Shown piece after piece: positions 7,476 to 15,291 of a DNA stretch of 30,946 nucleotides. The DNA lies in contig DATHCB010000120.1 in NCBI GenBank assembly GCA_035319765.1, positions 1-30,946 of the forward strand, read 5' to 3'. A program made the translations under genes and the position numbers. Numbering within the stretch: position 1 is the stretch's first letter; every line of letters begins with the position of its first letter. The notes under the pieces were generated by a model. That model was not told where the DNA came from. It saw only the letters and a list, made by a program, of their open reading frames with translations, and searched no databases. This stretch comes from DATHCB01 sp035319765 (lineage in GTDB: Archaea > Thermoproteota > Bathyarchaeia > Bathyarchaeales > SOJC01).

Positions 7476-8708
7476 TTACATGGCCACCTCTGCAGCACCT
7501 TTGCACAACAGAAACAAGGCGGCGGCCACTGGTAATTCAACCTTTTGCTCTGTTAAAGCCCCATACACAGTATCGCCGATTCTGAACTCAGGGCTTTGGT
7601 GGACAAAGACTTCAGTTGTTCCTTTTTCAAAGGCGACAGCTTTTCTGAGAGGATCAAAATCCTCAAGTCGCGCGCTTGAGACTTCTGTTTTCTTCAAGCC
7701 TGTCTTTCCATGCAGAGTGCCATTTAGTCTTATCAGACGATGAATATCCGTAGTGACCACTGTGTCGATTTTGGCTGACTGCAACTCAATTCCTCGCCTG
7801 GCTATCCTTTTCCAACTCTCTGTGCCTATCCCTTTCGCATTGTTCCAAAGGCTTCTTGCCCCTCGGTTCTTAATGATGGTGTCTTTATTGTTATCAACAG
7901 CCTCTACAGCTCTCTTCTTCAGTCCAAGATCTTCCAGCTCCATGAGCGAATAGTTCGCCAGAACTTCATAAACCCCCTCTGCGATTCTTCCGCTCCATCC
8001 AACATCTTTCAAGTTTGGACCACTAATTGCTTTGCCTATTTCTTTCACTCCAAAAAGACTCTCATTAAGCCCAATTCCAGCAACGTAATCAACAATCTCC
8101 TTCCTAGCGAGTGCATCAAGACTTCGCACAGTCTTGCTTTCAAGGTGCACATGATAGCCTCTATGGCCGGAAAAGAATATCTTGATCTCTGCCGCAGAAA
8201 ATCCAAAATCATCTGTAAGAAACTTCATGAGCTTCAGAGTTTCCCTCTTCGTTGTCTGTAGGCACTCTTCGCAGATCCATGTTTTTACATCTATCTTCCG
8301 CCCTCCGCAGGATGGACAAATATCTGGTGTTACTCCCATACCTGAAAAACCACAGTTGCCACAGGCCCAGCGGTCATGAATTTTTCCACAAGGTGTAGGA
8401 ATATGATCGGCATCGATGTCAAAGACTAGGTCGGCACCGAGCCATGTCTTCTCGCCCATATCGCTCGAAGCAGGATTTTCGTAGTAAGCACTGGAGTAGT
8501 AAACATCTGAAGGAATCAATTCGCAGAGAAACTTTTTCAACGCATAAGGCCCCTTAAAGCTCTTATGCCTAACCATCATTTTTTCTTTGAAAAGTAACGC
8601 AGCGAACTCACGATTCTCAAAAGAATTTGGCATCCAGCTCTGCTGAAAAGCATCGTTATAGTATTCTAAGAATTTCTCTTGAACAAACTTCAAAGTCTGG
8701 TGGGGCAT
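7476..8708 (-). CDS. priS: DNA primase catalytic subunit PriS
   Basis: PriS is the catalytic subunit that makes primers for DNA replication. The 410-aa protein carries the family's catalytic residues: D97 and D99 in DLVFDIDAD, the SGHRGYHVHL motif (180-189), and D321 in TTDIHRLIRL. The zinc-binding insertion is rich in cysteine: C107, H111, C116 and C119, followed by a second set CPSC (131, 134) and CEEC (146, 149). The second set looks like an extra zinc ribbon. The start ATG at 8708 follows GAGG closely and lies about 50 bases from a clear TATA box. PriS and GINS form a two-gene transcription unit. Confidence 0.95.
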   Translation of the reverse strand: MPHQTLKFVQEKFLEYYNDAFQQSWMPNSFENREFAALLFKEKMMVRHKSFKGPYALKKFLCELIPSDVYYSSAYYENPASSDMGEKTWLGADLVFDIDADHIPTPCGKIHDRWACGNCGFSGMGVTPDICPSCGGRKIDVKTWICEECLQTTKRETLKLMKFLTDDFGFSAAEIKIFFSGHRGYHVHLESKTVRSLDALARKEIVDYVAGIGLNESLFGVKEIGKAISGPNLKDVGWSGRIAEGVYEVLANYSLMELEDLGLKKRAVEAVDNNKDTIIKNRGARSLWNNAKGIGTESWKRIARRGIELQSAKIDTVVTTDIHRLIRLNGTLHGKTGLKKTEVSSARLEDFDPLRKAVAFEKGTTEVFVHQSPEFRIGDTVYGALTEQKVELPVAAALFLLCKGAAEVAM

Positions 8709-8757
8709 TTCCTCAGATCAACACGCTTTGCACACTTTTAGTTTCTCAATTCCGATT

Positions 8758-8765
8758 CTTATATA
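8758..8765 (-). promoter_or_regulatory. TATA box for priS-gins51
   Basis: On the minus strand the sequence reads CGTATATAAGAATC, a strong archaeal TATA element (TATATAAG). The expected start site is near 8735, giving a leader of roughly 27 bases before the priS ATG at 8708. Confidence 0.65.
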
Positions 8766-8961
8766 CGTGTGGAGCACATAACAACAATTTAACTGCATCT
8801 CACGGGTAAAGCATATCGCACCTAGTCGGGGGCTTTCGCTAGTCGCTATTAACGGACGTACTTACAAGTCGGTCGAGATCGCATCGTGGGCTTGTTCGGG
8901 TCTACTTACCTAAAAGTTTCGTCTGTGCAACCTATGAACGCGTCGTGTCTTACGGAAAATC

Positions 8962-8969
8962 TTTTATTA
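8962..8969 (+). promoter_or_regulatory. Possible TATA box for the 9022 gene
   Basis: TTTTATTA lies after an A-rich stretch (GGAAAATC). It would place transcription start near 8990, downstream of the TTG at 8971, and so favours the ATG at 9022. Confidence 0.4.
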
Positions 8970-9021
8970 GTTGTATGTGATACTAGTCGAACTAATAGCA
9001 TTAATTTATGTGGTCAGGTCT

Positions 9022-9447
9022 ATGGAGGTGGGTAGCGATCGCGTTATCGTTAGTGACGCTAAACAGGCTTCATTTTTGTTTGCGTTTTCCAGAGACCGCC
9101 TCATTAGGCTTAAATTGAGGGCACTGAAGTCTGGCGCTTGGTTCAGAGTTTTGAGAGATGTCGAGCGGGCTTTGGTTGATTTGACGATCAGGGTTGTTGA
9201 CCGGCCGCGGAGCCCGGCGCTAATTAAGTTGCTGCTTTCGGTGATGGGCAAGTTGACGGATGCCCGAGAAACTAAAGTCGACGTCGCTGTGAAAGAGGTC
9301 GGTCTATTCTACGCTCGTAGGCTCAGTTTGCTCGCTCAAAAGTGGGGCAACAAATCCGCCTGGTGGTGGATGTATGATCTGTCTTTTGCGAGGTTCATAG
9401 CCGTGATGCATATGAATAGCATGCCAAAGAGATTTAGCAATTGCTAG
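9022..9447 (+). CDS. Uncharacterised protein, 141 aa
   Basis: I do not recognise this protein. From the ATG at 9022 it is 141 aa, rich in Arg, Leu and Ala, with mainly helical character and no clear membrane segment. It contains several basic helices, for example SRDRLIRLKLRALKSG and GLFYARRLSLLAQKWG. The frame extends upstream to a TTG at 8971, which would add a short hydrophobic stretch (VILVELIALIYVV); if real, it would be an N-terminal anchor, but the likely promoter argues against it. The Shine-Dalgarno sequence of the next gene overlaps the stop codon (TAGAGGT), so the two small genes probably form an operon that leads into the first glycosyltransferase. Confidence 0.6.
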   Translation: MEVGSDRVIVSDAKQASFLFAFSRDRLIRLKLRALKSGAWFRVLRDVERALVDLTIRVVDRPRSPALIKLLLSVMGKLTDARETKVDVAVKEVGLFYARRLSLLAQKWGNKSAWWWMYDLSFARFIAVMHMNSMPKRFSNC

Positions 9448-9460
9448 AGGTCTTATTAAG

Positions 9461-9706
9461 ATGCTTCTTTTAAGAGTCAAACTGTATTTTACAGCAAATT
9501 GGGATGCTCCCTTTGTCATGGGTTTTATTTTGTTCTTGATTATTGGGGCCATTTTTCTGTCGATTGGTTCAACAGCCTTTGCTGGTTCTGTAGCAGCTTT
9601 CGCCTATTACTCTTTGATTGTCAGTATTGTTCTCCAGCTTGTCTGTTTTCTCAGAGATTCAAAAGTGAAAGTGAGCGTCACTGGTTCTACAACTCGCAAG
9701 GGGTAG
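9461..9706 (+). CDS. Small two-span membrane protein, 81 aa
   Basis: This is an unrecognised small membrane protein with two hydrophobic segments, roughly VMGFILFLIIGAIFLSIG (19-36) and VAAFAYYSLIVSIVLQLVC (44-62), followed by a short polar, basic tail. It starts with ATG and has AGAGGT nine bases upstream, overlapping the stop codon of the preceding gene. It ends with TAG five bases before the open frame of the GT2 gene that lacks a canonical start. The sequence at the junction, AAG GGG TAG A, would join the two products if the ribosome skipped one base. It may act with the adjacent glycosyltransferase in the membrane, but this rests only on position. Confidence 0.6.
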   Translation: MLLLRVKLYFTANWDAPFVMGFILFLIIGAIFLSIGSTAFAGSVAAFAYYSLIVSIVLQLVCFLRDSKVKVSVTGSTTRKG

Positions 9707-9710
9707 AAGA

Positions 9711-10520
9711 ATACTGGAAATAGAGAGTAAGCCGCGATTCTCTGTAGTAGTTCCTGCTTATAATGAGGTAGGAAGAATTGAACCGACATTAAAGGATTTG
9801 TTGTTCACTCTCGACTTGAGATCTACTGAGGGATATGAAATACTGGTAGTCATGGACGGTTGTAACGACGGAACGCCCAAGAGCGTCGTAGAGGTGATGA
9901 ACAATCGCTCTAACACGGTTGCACTGATCCTACCGAATAGGTTGGGCAAGGGTGGAGCAATTAAAGAGGCCTTGAAGCATGCCAAGGGTGACTTAATCGC
10001 GTTCGTCGATGCAGATGGATCTGTTCCTTCTATGGAATTGTGTAGGCTTTTAGAGTTGGCTCGAGGTTATGACTTGGTCATTGGGTCTAGATACAGAGAG
10101 GGTTCGATTTTGTTGCAGGAGAGGCCTTTGATAAGAGCTGTGTTAAGCAGGAGTTTTAACGTCTTGGCTAGATTACTATTTTGGAGGCTTTCTGGCATAC
10201 GAGATACGCAATGCGGTGTGAAAATCTTCAAAAGAAGTTTGGTAAACAGCATAGGCAAGGATTTGCTAATTACGGACTTCACCTTTGACGTAAACTTGAT
10301 CTATTCGGCTCTGTCTGCTGGCTTCAAAGTGAAAGAGGTCGGTATTACTTGGACTGAGAAAGAAGGGAGCAAGATGTCGAGTGGGCTTGCAAAGCAGTCT
10401 TTCGCTATGCTTTTTTCGCTTTTGAGACTTAGAATTCAATATAGTAGGTTGAGGGAAATGCTCAGTTCTAGGCTGTTAGGAAAACTTACCGGTCCTATTT
10501 ATTATTGGATGCGACCATGA
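9711..10520 (+). CDS. GT2 glycosyltransferase, dolichyl-phosphate sugar synthase-like
   Basis: This is a family 2 glycosyltransferase of the DPM1/AglJ-like type, which moves a sugar from a nucleotide donor to a polyprenyl or dolichyl phosphate. The motifs are FSVVVPAYNE, VVMDGCNDGT, NRLGKGGAIKEAL, the metal-binding VDADGS, and VIGSRYREGS, followed by the DTQCGVKIF block. The first ATG, GTG or TTG in frame is at 9798, which would remove the essential PAYNE strand. The coding frame clearly runs back at least to 9711, where only ATA and CTG codons are available; the previous in-frame stop is at 9672. Either initiation is non-canonical (GGGG lies seven bases before the ATA), a +1 frameshift fuses it to the upstream small protein, or the sequence has an error. 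Confidence 0.85.
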   Translation: MLEIESKPRFSVVVPAYNEVGRIEPTLKDLLFTLDLRSTEGYEILVVMDGCNDGTPKSVVEVMNNRSNTVALILPNRLGKGGAIKEALKHAKGDLIAFVDADGSVPSMELCRLLELARGYDLVIGSRYREGSILLQERPLIRAVLSRSFNVLARLLFWRLSGIRDTQCGVKIFKRSLVNSIGKDLLITDFTFDVNLIYSALSAGFKVKEVGITWTEKEGSKMSSGLAKQSFAMLFSLLRLRIQYSRLREMLSSRLLGKLTGPIYYWMRP

Positions 10521-10581
10521 ATGCTTCTAACGTGAATCATTGTTGCTTCACGCTCGTATAGGTAAGTGGGGCGGAGGCGAG

Positions 10582-10704
10582 ATGCGTTTGAATGTGGTTA
10601 GCAAAAGACTTGTTTATGACGATTTCTTAATTAACTTGACTTGTAAGGGATGGAATGGTTTAATGACAGTTGAGCCTTGGGCTCGTATGCACGGGGTTTG
10701 CTGA
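10582..10704 (+). CDS. Possible small protein of 40 aa
   Basis: This is an unrecognised short frame that begins with ATG preceded by GGAGG four bases upstream and ends with a TGA directly abutting the ATG of the next glycosyltransferase. The product starts MRLNVVSKRLVYDDF and ends WARMHGVC, with no membrane segment. The close fit between two genes and the ribosome binding site argue for translation, either as a small protein or as a leader that couples translation of the downstream gene. It could also be a relic of a larger gene or chance. Confidence 0.4.
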   Translation: MRLNVVSKRLVYDDFLINLTCKGWNGLMTVEPWARMHGVC

Positions 10705-11685
10705 ATGCTAATGCCACAAGATATTTTGGTTTCGATCATAATTCCCTGCAAAAATGTGGATGATTATACGCGAGAATGTATTGAGCACTGTAAGCAGCTC
10801 AATTATGCTAATTACGAAATAATCCTGCTTCCAGATGATTCAAAAGACGCAATCGAAGGCGTTAGGGTTATACCTACTGGCTCAGTGACCCCGGGAGTCA
10901 AGAGAAACATCGGAGGCGAGAATTCAGAGGGTGATTTCTGCGCATTTATTGATAGTGATGCCTATCCGCCGAATGATTGGTTAGCTAATGCTATGAAATA
11001 TTTTGAGGATCCTGAGGTTGCTGGTGTCGGAGGACCTGGGTTAACTCCCGAAATGGATTGCTTGATGCAAAGAGCTGGTGGTTATGTTTTATCATCCTTT
11101 ATGATGGGCAGCTTGTCGAGCAGGTATAGAATATTAAGTAGGGGCGAAACGAAGCGAGGTCTCGAGTCGAACGAGATTCATTCTTGCAATTTTATCGCTC
11201 GAAAATCAGTGGTACAGGAATCTGGCGGTTGGAACGAGAAATACTGGCCTGGGGAGGATGGACTGATGTGCTTAGCAATTAAGCAGCTTGGGAAAAAACT
11301 GATCGAATCATCGAATGTGGTTGTTTATCATCATCGTCGTCCGCTTTTCAGACCCCATCTAAAGCAAATTTCGAGATTTGGCACGTATAGGGGTCTCTCG
11401 GTTAGGAGGTCTCAACAGAACTCCTTGAAGCCTGCCTATTTCTTTCCTTCTCTTCTCGTTTTATCTCTTTTCATAGGTGTATCGTTATCTTTTCTCTTTC
11501 CCTTTTTTAGGTATATAATAGTGTTAGGCTTGGCGTTATATCTCGCCCTGGGCTTTGGCGCGTCGATATTGCAGGTCAGAAAGGTGAAACTAATATTCCT
11601 AATTTGGGTTGGTATAATCGTTACTCACATTACCTATGGGTTATCATTCTTATACGGCTTGGTTAAGAGCGATCTAAAAAGATGA
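10705..11685 (+). CDS. GT2 glycosyltransferase with C-terminal membrane segments
   Basis: This family 2 glycosyltransferase has an N-terminal GT-A domain with SIIIPCKNVDDY, the DXD-type IDSDAYPPNDWL, and GEDGLMCLAIKQLGKKL, which resembles the ED-containing acceptor-site motif. After about residue 240 the chain becomes hydrophobic, with about three membrane segments up to residue 320 (for example FFPSLLVLSLFIGVSLSFLF). It therefore works at the cytoplasmic face of the membrane, probably on a lipid-linked glycan. It starts with ATG immediately after the small upstream frame and overlaps the radical SAM gene by four bases (ATGA), indicating an operon. The sugar donor cannot be read from the sequence. 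Confidence 0.88.
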   Translation: MLMPQDILVSIIIPCKNVDDYTRECIEHCKQLNYANYEIILLPDDSKDAIEGVRVIPTGSVTPGVKRNIGGENSEGDFCAFIDSDAYPPNDWLANAMKYFEDPEVAGVGGPGLTPEMDCLMQRAGGYVLSSFMMGSLSSRYRILSRGETKRGLESNEIHSCNFIARKSVVQESGGWNEKYWPGEDGLMCLAIKQLGKKLIESSNVVVYHHRRPLFRPHLKQISRFGTYRGLSVRRSQQNSLKPAYFFPSLLVLSLFIGVSLSFLFPFFRYIIVLGLALYLALGFGASILQVRKVKLIFLIWVGIIVTHITYGLSFLYGLVKSDLKR

Positions 11686-13151
11686 AGGTCAGCATCTCGT
11701 ATCCGCCGATAGATTCGGCAAAAGGTGTGCCCTTATTAGGTCAGAATAGGCAGTTTCAGTACTTCTATACGCCGACGTACATCTACCCCATGATTCCGGC
11801 GTATGCCGCTACCTTGCTCAGAATTGCTGGCTATACTGTCGTTTGGGATGATGGAATTTCCGAAGAAAAAACATACAGCCAGTGGCTGGGTGAATTTGAT
11901 AAAAGCCACCCTGACGTTGTCATGATTGAGACAAAGACTCCCGTTGTGAAGAGACACTGGTCCATGATCGATGACATGAAAAACATGGCGCCTGACTCCA
12001 AGGTCGTTTTAGTTGGAGATCACGTAACGGCCCTACCGCGAGAGTCAATGGAGCAAAGCCAAGCTGACTTCATTTTGACAGGTGGTGACTATGACTTCCT
12101 CCTGCTGAACTTGGTTAATTTCTTAGCTGGTGAAACTGATCGGCTTGAGTCTGGAATCTGGTATCGCGATGGCAGCAGCATACGGAATACAGGTCGATTT
12201 CAGCTGAATCACAATTTGGATGATTTGCCATTTATTGATCGTGATTTAACTAGATGGCGGTTATACAGTCAGCGTAACGGTAATTTCAGAGTAACCCCTG
12301 GAACATATACGATGGTTGGTCGCGATTGCTGGTGGAGAAAAAATGGAGGGTGCACTTTTTGCTCTTGGCCTACTCTGTATCCTGTTTTTAGAGCGCGGAG
12401 GCCTGAACTCTTAGTTGACGAAATCGGTTTCTTGATAGAAAAATACGACGTTAGGTCGGTTTTTGATGACACTGGCTGCTTTCCAATTGGCGAGTGGCTC
12501 AGAAAATTCGCAGGGCTAATGATTGATCGCGGATACAATGATAAAGTTCAGTTCAGTTGTAACATGCGATTTGGAGAGGCAACTCGGGAAGATTATCGAT
12601 TGATGAAGAAAGCGGGTTTCCGTATGCTTCTTTTCGGTGTAGAATCAAGTAGCCAGACTACGCTTGACAGGCTGAATAAAGGTACAACCGTTGAGGGAAT
12701 TCTTGATGGGTGCAGAGTGCCACATGAAGAGGGTCTGGAATTGCACATAACGATTATGGTCGGCTACCCTTGGGAGAAACGTGCAGATGCGCTGTCTACG
12801 TTGAATCTTGCCAAGACATTGATGGAAAGGGGCTGGGCTGCTACGCTTCAGGCTACGATTGTTATTCCATATCCAGGATGCAAGTTGTATGCAGAGGCCT
12901 TGGAGAATGGCTGGTTTAGGATCGACCCGAAGGATTATGATCGCTTTGATATGAGGGAACCCGTTCTCAGTACGCCAGATATGACGCCCGAGGAAGTGAT
13001 TAGGATTTGCGACGAAATTTACAAGGTGTTCTTGTCACCCAAGTATATACTTAGGCAATTGGCTCGGACGCGCTCCTTGAAAGACGTTGAGTATTCTGTT
13101 AAGGGCATTGCAAGAGTTTTGGGGCACGTTAGAGATTTTGCAAAAAACTAG
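11682..13151 (+). CDS. B12-binding-type radical SAM enzyme with CX7CX2C motif
   Basis: The layout matches cobalamin-dependent class B radical SAM enzymes: an N-terminal Rossmann-like B12-binding domain (about 30-150, with VLVGDHVTALP) followed by a TIM-barrel radical SAM domain. The cluster motif is unusual: C216, C224 and C227 in GRDCWWRKNGGCTFCSW give CX7CX2C instead of CX3CX2C. The rest of the barrel looks intact, with FSCNMRFGEATREDY, GFRMLLFGVESSSQTTLDRLNKG and TIMVGYPWEK. At 489 aa it has a normal length. It overlaps the upstream GT2 gene by four bases and a downstream GT2 gene, so it probably modifies a sugar, glycan or lipid carrier made by this locus, for example by methylation or C-C bond formation. 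The substrate is unknown. Confidence 0.85.
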   Translation: MKVSISYPPIDSAKGVPLLGQNRQFQYFYTPTYIYPMIPAYAATLLRIAGYTVVWDDGISEEKTYSQWLGEFDKSHPDVVMIETKTPVVKRHWSMIDDMKNMAPDSKVVLVGDHVTALPRESMEQSQADFILTGGDYDFLLLNLVNFLAGETDRLESGIWYRDGSSIRNTGRFQLNHNLDDLPFIDRDLTRWRLYSQRNGNFRVTPGTYTMVGRDCWWRKNGGCTFCSWPTLYPVFRARRPELLVDEIGFLIEKYDVRSVFDDTGCFPIGEWLRKFAGLMIDRGYNDKVQFSCNMRFGEATREDYRLMKKAGFRMLLFGVESSSQTTLDRLNKGTTVEGILDGCRVPHEEGLELHITIMVGYPWEKRADALSTLNLAKTLMERGWAATLQATIVIPYPGCKLYAEALENGWFRIDPKDYDRFDMREPVLSTPDMTPEEVIRICDEIYKVFLSPKYILRQLARTRSLKDVEYSVKGIARVLGHVRDFAKN

Positions 13152-14004
13152 CGACCGCTCGCAGGGACTCTTCCTTTCGCCTAAACAAACAGGGGCCGAT
13201 CCTGTGGTTTCTGTTATCGTAACTACCAAAAACGAGGAGAACAACATCAGAAATTGTTTGCAGTCCGTAAACACCCAGTCTTTCAAAGACGTAGAATTAA
13301 TCGTGATGGATAATTTCTCGGATGATCGAACTGTCGAGATTGCAGAAAAATGTGGAGCCAAGGTTTACTCGAAAGGGCCTGAAAGATCTTCACAGCGGAA
13401 TTACGGAGTCCGAGTTTCTGGAGGTGAATATCTGCTTTATTTAGATGCGGACATGATTTTGAGTCCAGAAGTCATAAAAGAATGCGTCAAGAAGTGTGAA
13501 ATCGATAGGTTTGATGCGCTATATATTCCGGAACGAATAGTTGGAGAGGGTTTTTGGATAAAGGTTAGAGATTTTGAGAGAAGCTTTTACAACGAAACAG
13601 TTATTGATGCTGTAAGGTTCGTTCGAAAAGATCTATTTGAGCGAATAGGAGGATTTGATGAGAGTCTCACAGGTCCTGAAGACTGGGATTTAGACAGGAA
13701 AATAAGAAAGATCGGTCGAACCGGAATAATTAATGCAGCTCTTTGCCACAATGAAGGCAAATTCAGTATGGCTAGGTACCTAAGTAAGAAGAAGTACTAC
13801 GCGATTGGATTCAAAGAGTATGTTAGAAAATGGGGATCTGATGATTCGGAAACAATAAAGCAGACAGGCTTATGGTACAGACTTGTAGGCGTCTTTGTTG
13901 AACGGGGCAAATGGAAAAAACTGATTAGGCACCCACTTCTTTCGATTGCGATGTATTATTTGAAATTTAGAGTTGCTCTAGAATATAGCCAAAGTACGAT
14001 GTAG
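13138..14004 (+). CDS. GT2 glycosyltransferase
   Basis: This is a family 2 glycosyltransferase with VSVIVTTKNEENNI, LIVMDNFSDDRTVEIA, YLLYLDADMIL and GPEDWDLDRKIRKIG, which are the nucleotide-binding, DXD and ED-type motifs of a GT-A fold. It has no long membrane domain. The frame is open from 13087. I chose the TTG at 13138, which overlaps the end of the radical SAM gene, because it leaves a short N-terminal extension of about 22 residues; a GTG at 13204 right before SVIVTTKN is the other candidate. A run of six T follows the stop codon and may end the operon here. Confidence 0.87.
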   Translation: MQKTSDRSQGLFLSPKQTGADPVVSVIVTTKNEENNIRNCLQSVNTQSFKDVELIVMDNFSDDRTVEIAEKCGAKVYSKGPERSSQRNYGVRVSGGEYLLYLDADMILSPEVIKECVKKCEIDRFDALYIPERIVGEGFWIKVRDFERSFYNETVIDAVRFVRKDLFERIGGFDESLTGPEDWDLDRKIRKIGRTGIINAALCHNEGKFSMARYLSKKKYYAIGFKEYVRKWGSDDSETIKQTGLWYRLVGVFVERGKWKKLIRHPLLSIAMYYLKFRVALEYSQSTM

Positions 14005-14006
14005 GC

Positions 14007-14012
14007 TTTTTT
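14007..14012 (+). terminator. T-tract terminator after the first GT2/radical SAM operon
   Basis: Six T residues begin two bases after the stop codon of the preceding GT2 gene (TAGGCTTTTTTATTGG). Archaeal RNA polymerase terminates at such tracts without a hairpin, and the next gene begins only after about 125 bases. Confidence 0.5.
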
Positions 14013-14129
14013 ATTGGTGAAAACAGGGGTGTTTGCGAATTTTGTGAATGGGAATAGAGAAAAATTATTTTCAGCGTATGCATGCCTCGCTTTAGGCATA
14101 AAGCGTAACTCTAAGAAGCTGTAGTAACG

Positions 14130-15275
14130 ATGAAACCTAGGCTGATAGCCTTTTTAAACTCCTATAGGGGGAGCATAAGCGGTGGAGATATTCGCTTTGT
14201 CGAAATAGCCAGAAGAATGAAGAAAGTTGAGAAGATTGTGATAACCCCTTCAATAGGTAGAAAAATGTTGAAAAGCGAAGGATTGAACGCTCGTTATTTT
14301 ATAACATCAAAGGAAGTTGGTTCTAGAAATATTTTGATCTCACATTTTGAGCGTATTCTTAAAGCGTTGTTCTTGGACATAGAGATTCATGATGGGGATA
14401 TTCTATACTCCACTTCAGACTTTTTGCCTGATGTTCTTCCTATTTTCGTTTTAAAATTGAAAAATAGAAATGCAAAATGGATTGCGATGGTTCATCACAG
14501 ATATGGAAAACCTTGGATGAGAAAAGGGAATACTGCCGGAAACTGGTTAGGTTATTTTTCTCAGCAAATCAGTTTTTGGCTAATTAAAAAACAGGCTAAT
14601 TCAATATTTGTGTACGATAGTCCTGAAGGCGCGGAGATTCAAAAATATTTTGAAAACGCCTCAAAAAAAACATTTGCCGTGGAAAATGGAGTTGATTTTA
14701 AATCTATAAACAATGAACCTGAGCAAGATAAGAGGTACGCAGCCTCTTTCGCTGCTGAATTAAGAGAGAGTAAGGGAGTACTTGACCTGATAAGAATTTG
14801 GAGAGTAGTATGCGAAGAGCAAAAAGAATTCGAACTTGTTATCGCCGGTTCTGGCGAGAAAAGATTGGAAAATAAAATGAAAGATCTCATTAAAGACTTT
14901 GGATTAACAGATAATCTCACTATGCTCGGCTATGTCCCTCATAATGATATATTCAAAATACTAAAGATGTCAAAGTTGTTCGTATTCCCCAGTTTTGAGG
15001 AGGGATGGGGGATAGCAATATGTGAAGCGATGGCATGCGGATTACCCGTGGTCGCTTGGGATTTACCCGTATATCGGGGAATCTTTCCAAAGGGTATGAT
15101 TAGAATTCCGCCTGGAAACATAAATGAATTTGCCTATGAGATTTTGAACCTGTTAAAAAATGAAACTTTCTACGATCGAATATCGAAAGATGCCTTCAAG
15201 ACAGCATCTAAATATGACTGGGATAAAATTGCTGAAAGAGAGCTTGAATTACTCAAAGAGACATTGAAGAATTGA
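14130..15275 (+). CDS. GT4 glycosyltransferase
   Basis: This 381-aa protein is a GT-B fold retaining glycosyltransferase of family 4. The N-terminal acceptor half begins LIAFLNSYRGSISGGDIRF; the C-terminal donor half contains ESKGVLDLIRIW, LVIAGSGEKR, MLGYVPHNDIFKILKMSKLFVFPS and the E-x7-E element in EEGWGIAICEAMACGLPVV. No membrane segment is evident, so it is probably a peripheral enzyme at the cytoplasmic face of the membrane. The coding sequence is clearly richer in A and T than the replication genes. It is followed after 16 bases by an epimerase gene. Confidence 0.9.
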   Translation: MKPRLIAFLNSYRGSISGGDIRFVEIARRMKKVEKIVITPSIGRKMLKSEGLNARYFITSKEVGSRNILISHFERILKALFLDIEIHDGDILYSTSDFLPDVLPIFVLKLKNRNAKWIAMVHHRYGKPWMRKGNTAGNWLGYFSQQISFWLIKKQANSIFVYDSPEGAEIQKYFENASKKTFAVENGVDFKSINNEPEQDKRYAASFAAELRESKGVLDLIRIWRVVCEEQKEFELVIAGSGEKRLENKMKDLIKDFGLTDNLTMLGYVPHNDIFKILKMSKLFVFPSFEEGWGIAICEAMACGLPVVAWDLPVYRGIFPKGMIRIPPGNINEFAYEILNLLKNETFYDRISKDAFKTASKYDWDKIAERELELLKETLKN

Positions 15276-15291
15276 TGGGGAAAGGAAATCA

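Larger units (their letters stand above)
8709..9021. other. Intergenic region between divergent priS and the glycan locus
   Basis: This stretch of about 310 bases separates the replication genes from the glycan locus. It contains the priS promoter at its left end and a possible TATA element for the rightward gene at 8962-8969. I tested the middle part, about 8790-8950, by eye for tRNA arms and strong hairpins and found none; it has no convincing reading frame. An unrecognised small RNA cannot be excluded. Confidence 0.4.

Noticed and set aside
8790..8950. Possible structured RNA in the priS upstream spacer
   Set aside because: GTTCGGGTC looks a little like a T arm, but no acceptor stem or anticodon arm could be paired.
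9998..10060. Minus-strand TATATAA element and a 27-codon ATG frame near 30000-30040, considered as the start of the GT2 relic
   Set aside because: The frame ends after 27 codons without glycosyltransferase similarity and is not in frame with the relic. The coordinates listed here do not mark the element itself, which is at about 30000-30040.
10531..10552. CGTGAA...TTCACG hairpin with a 10-base loop after the first GT2 gene
   Set aside because: The six-base stem has a long loop and no T tract; too weak to call a terminator.
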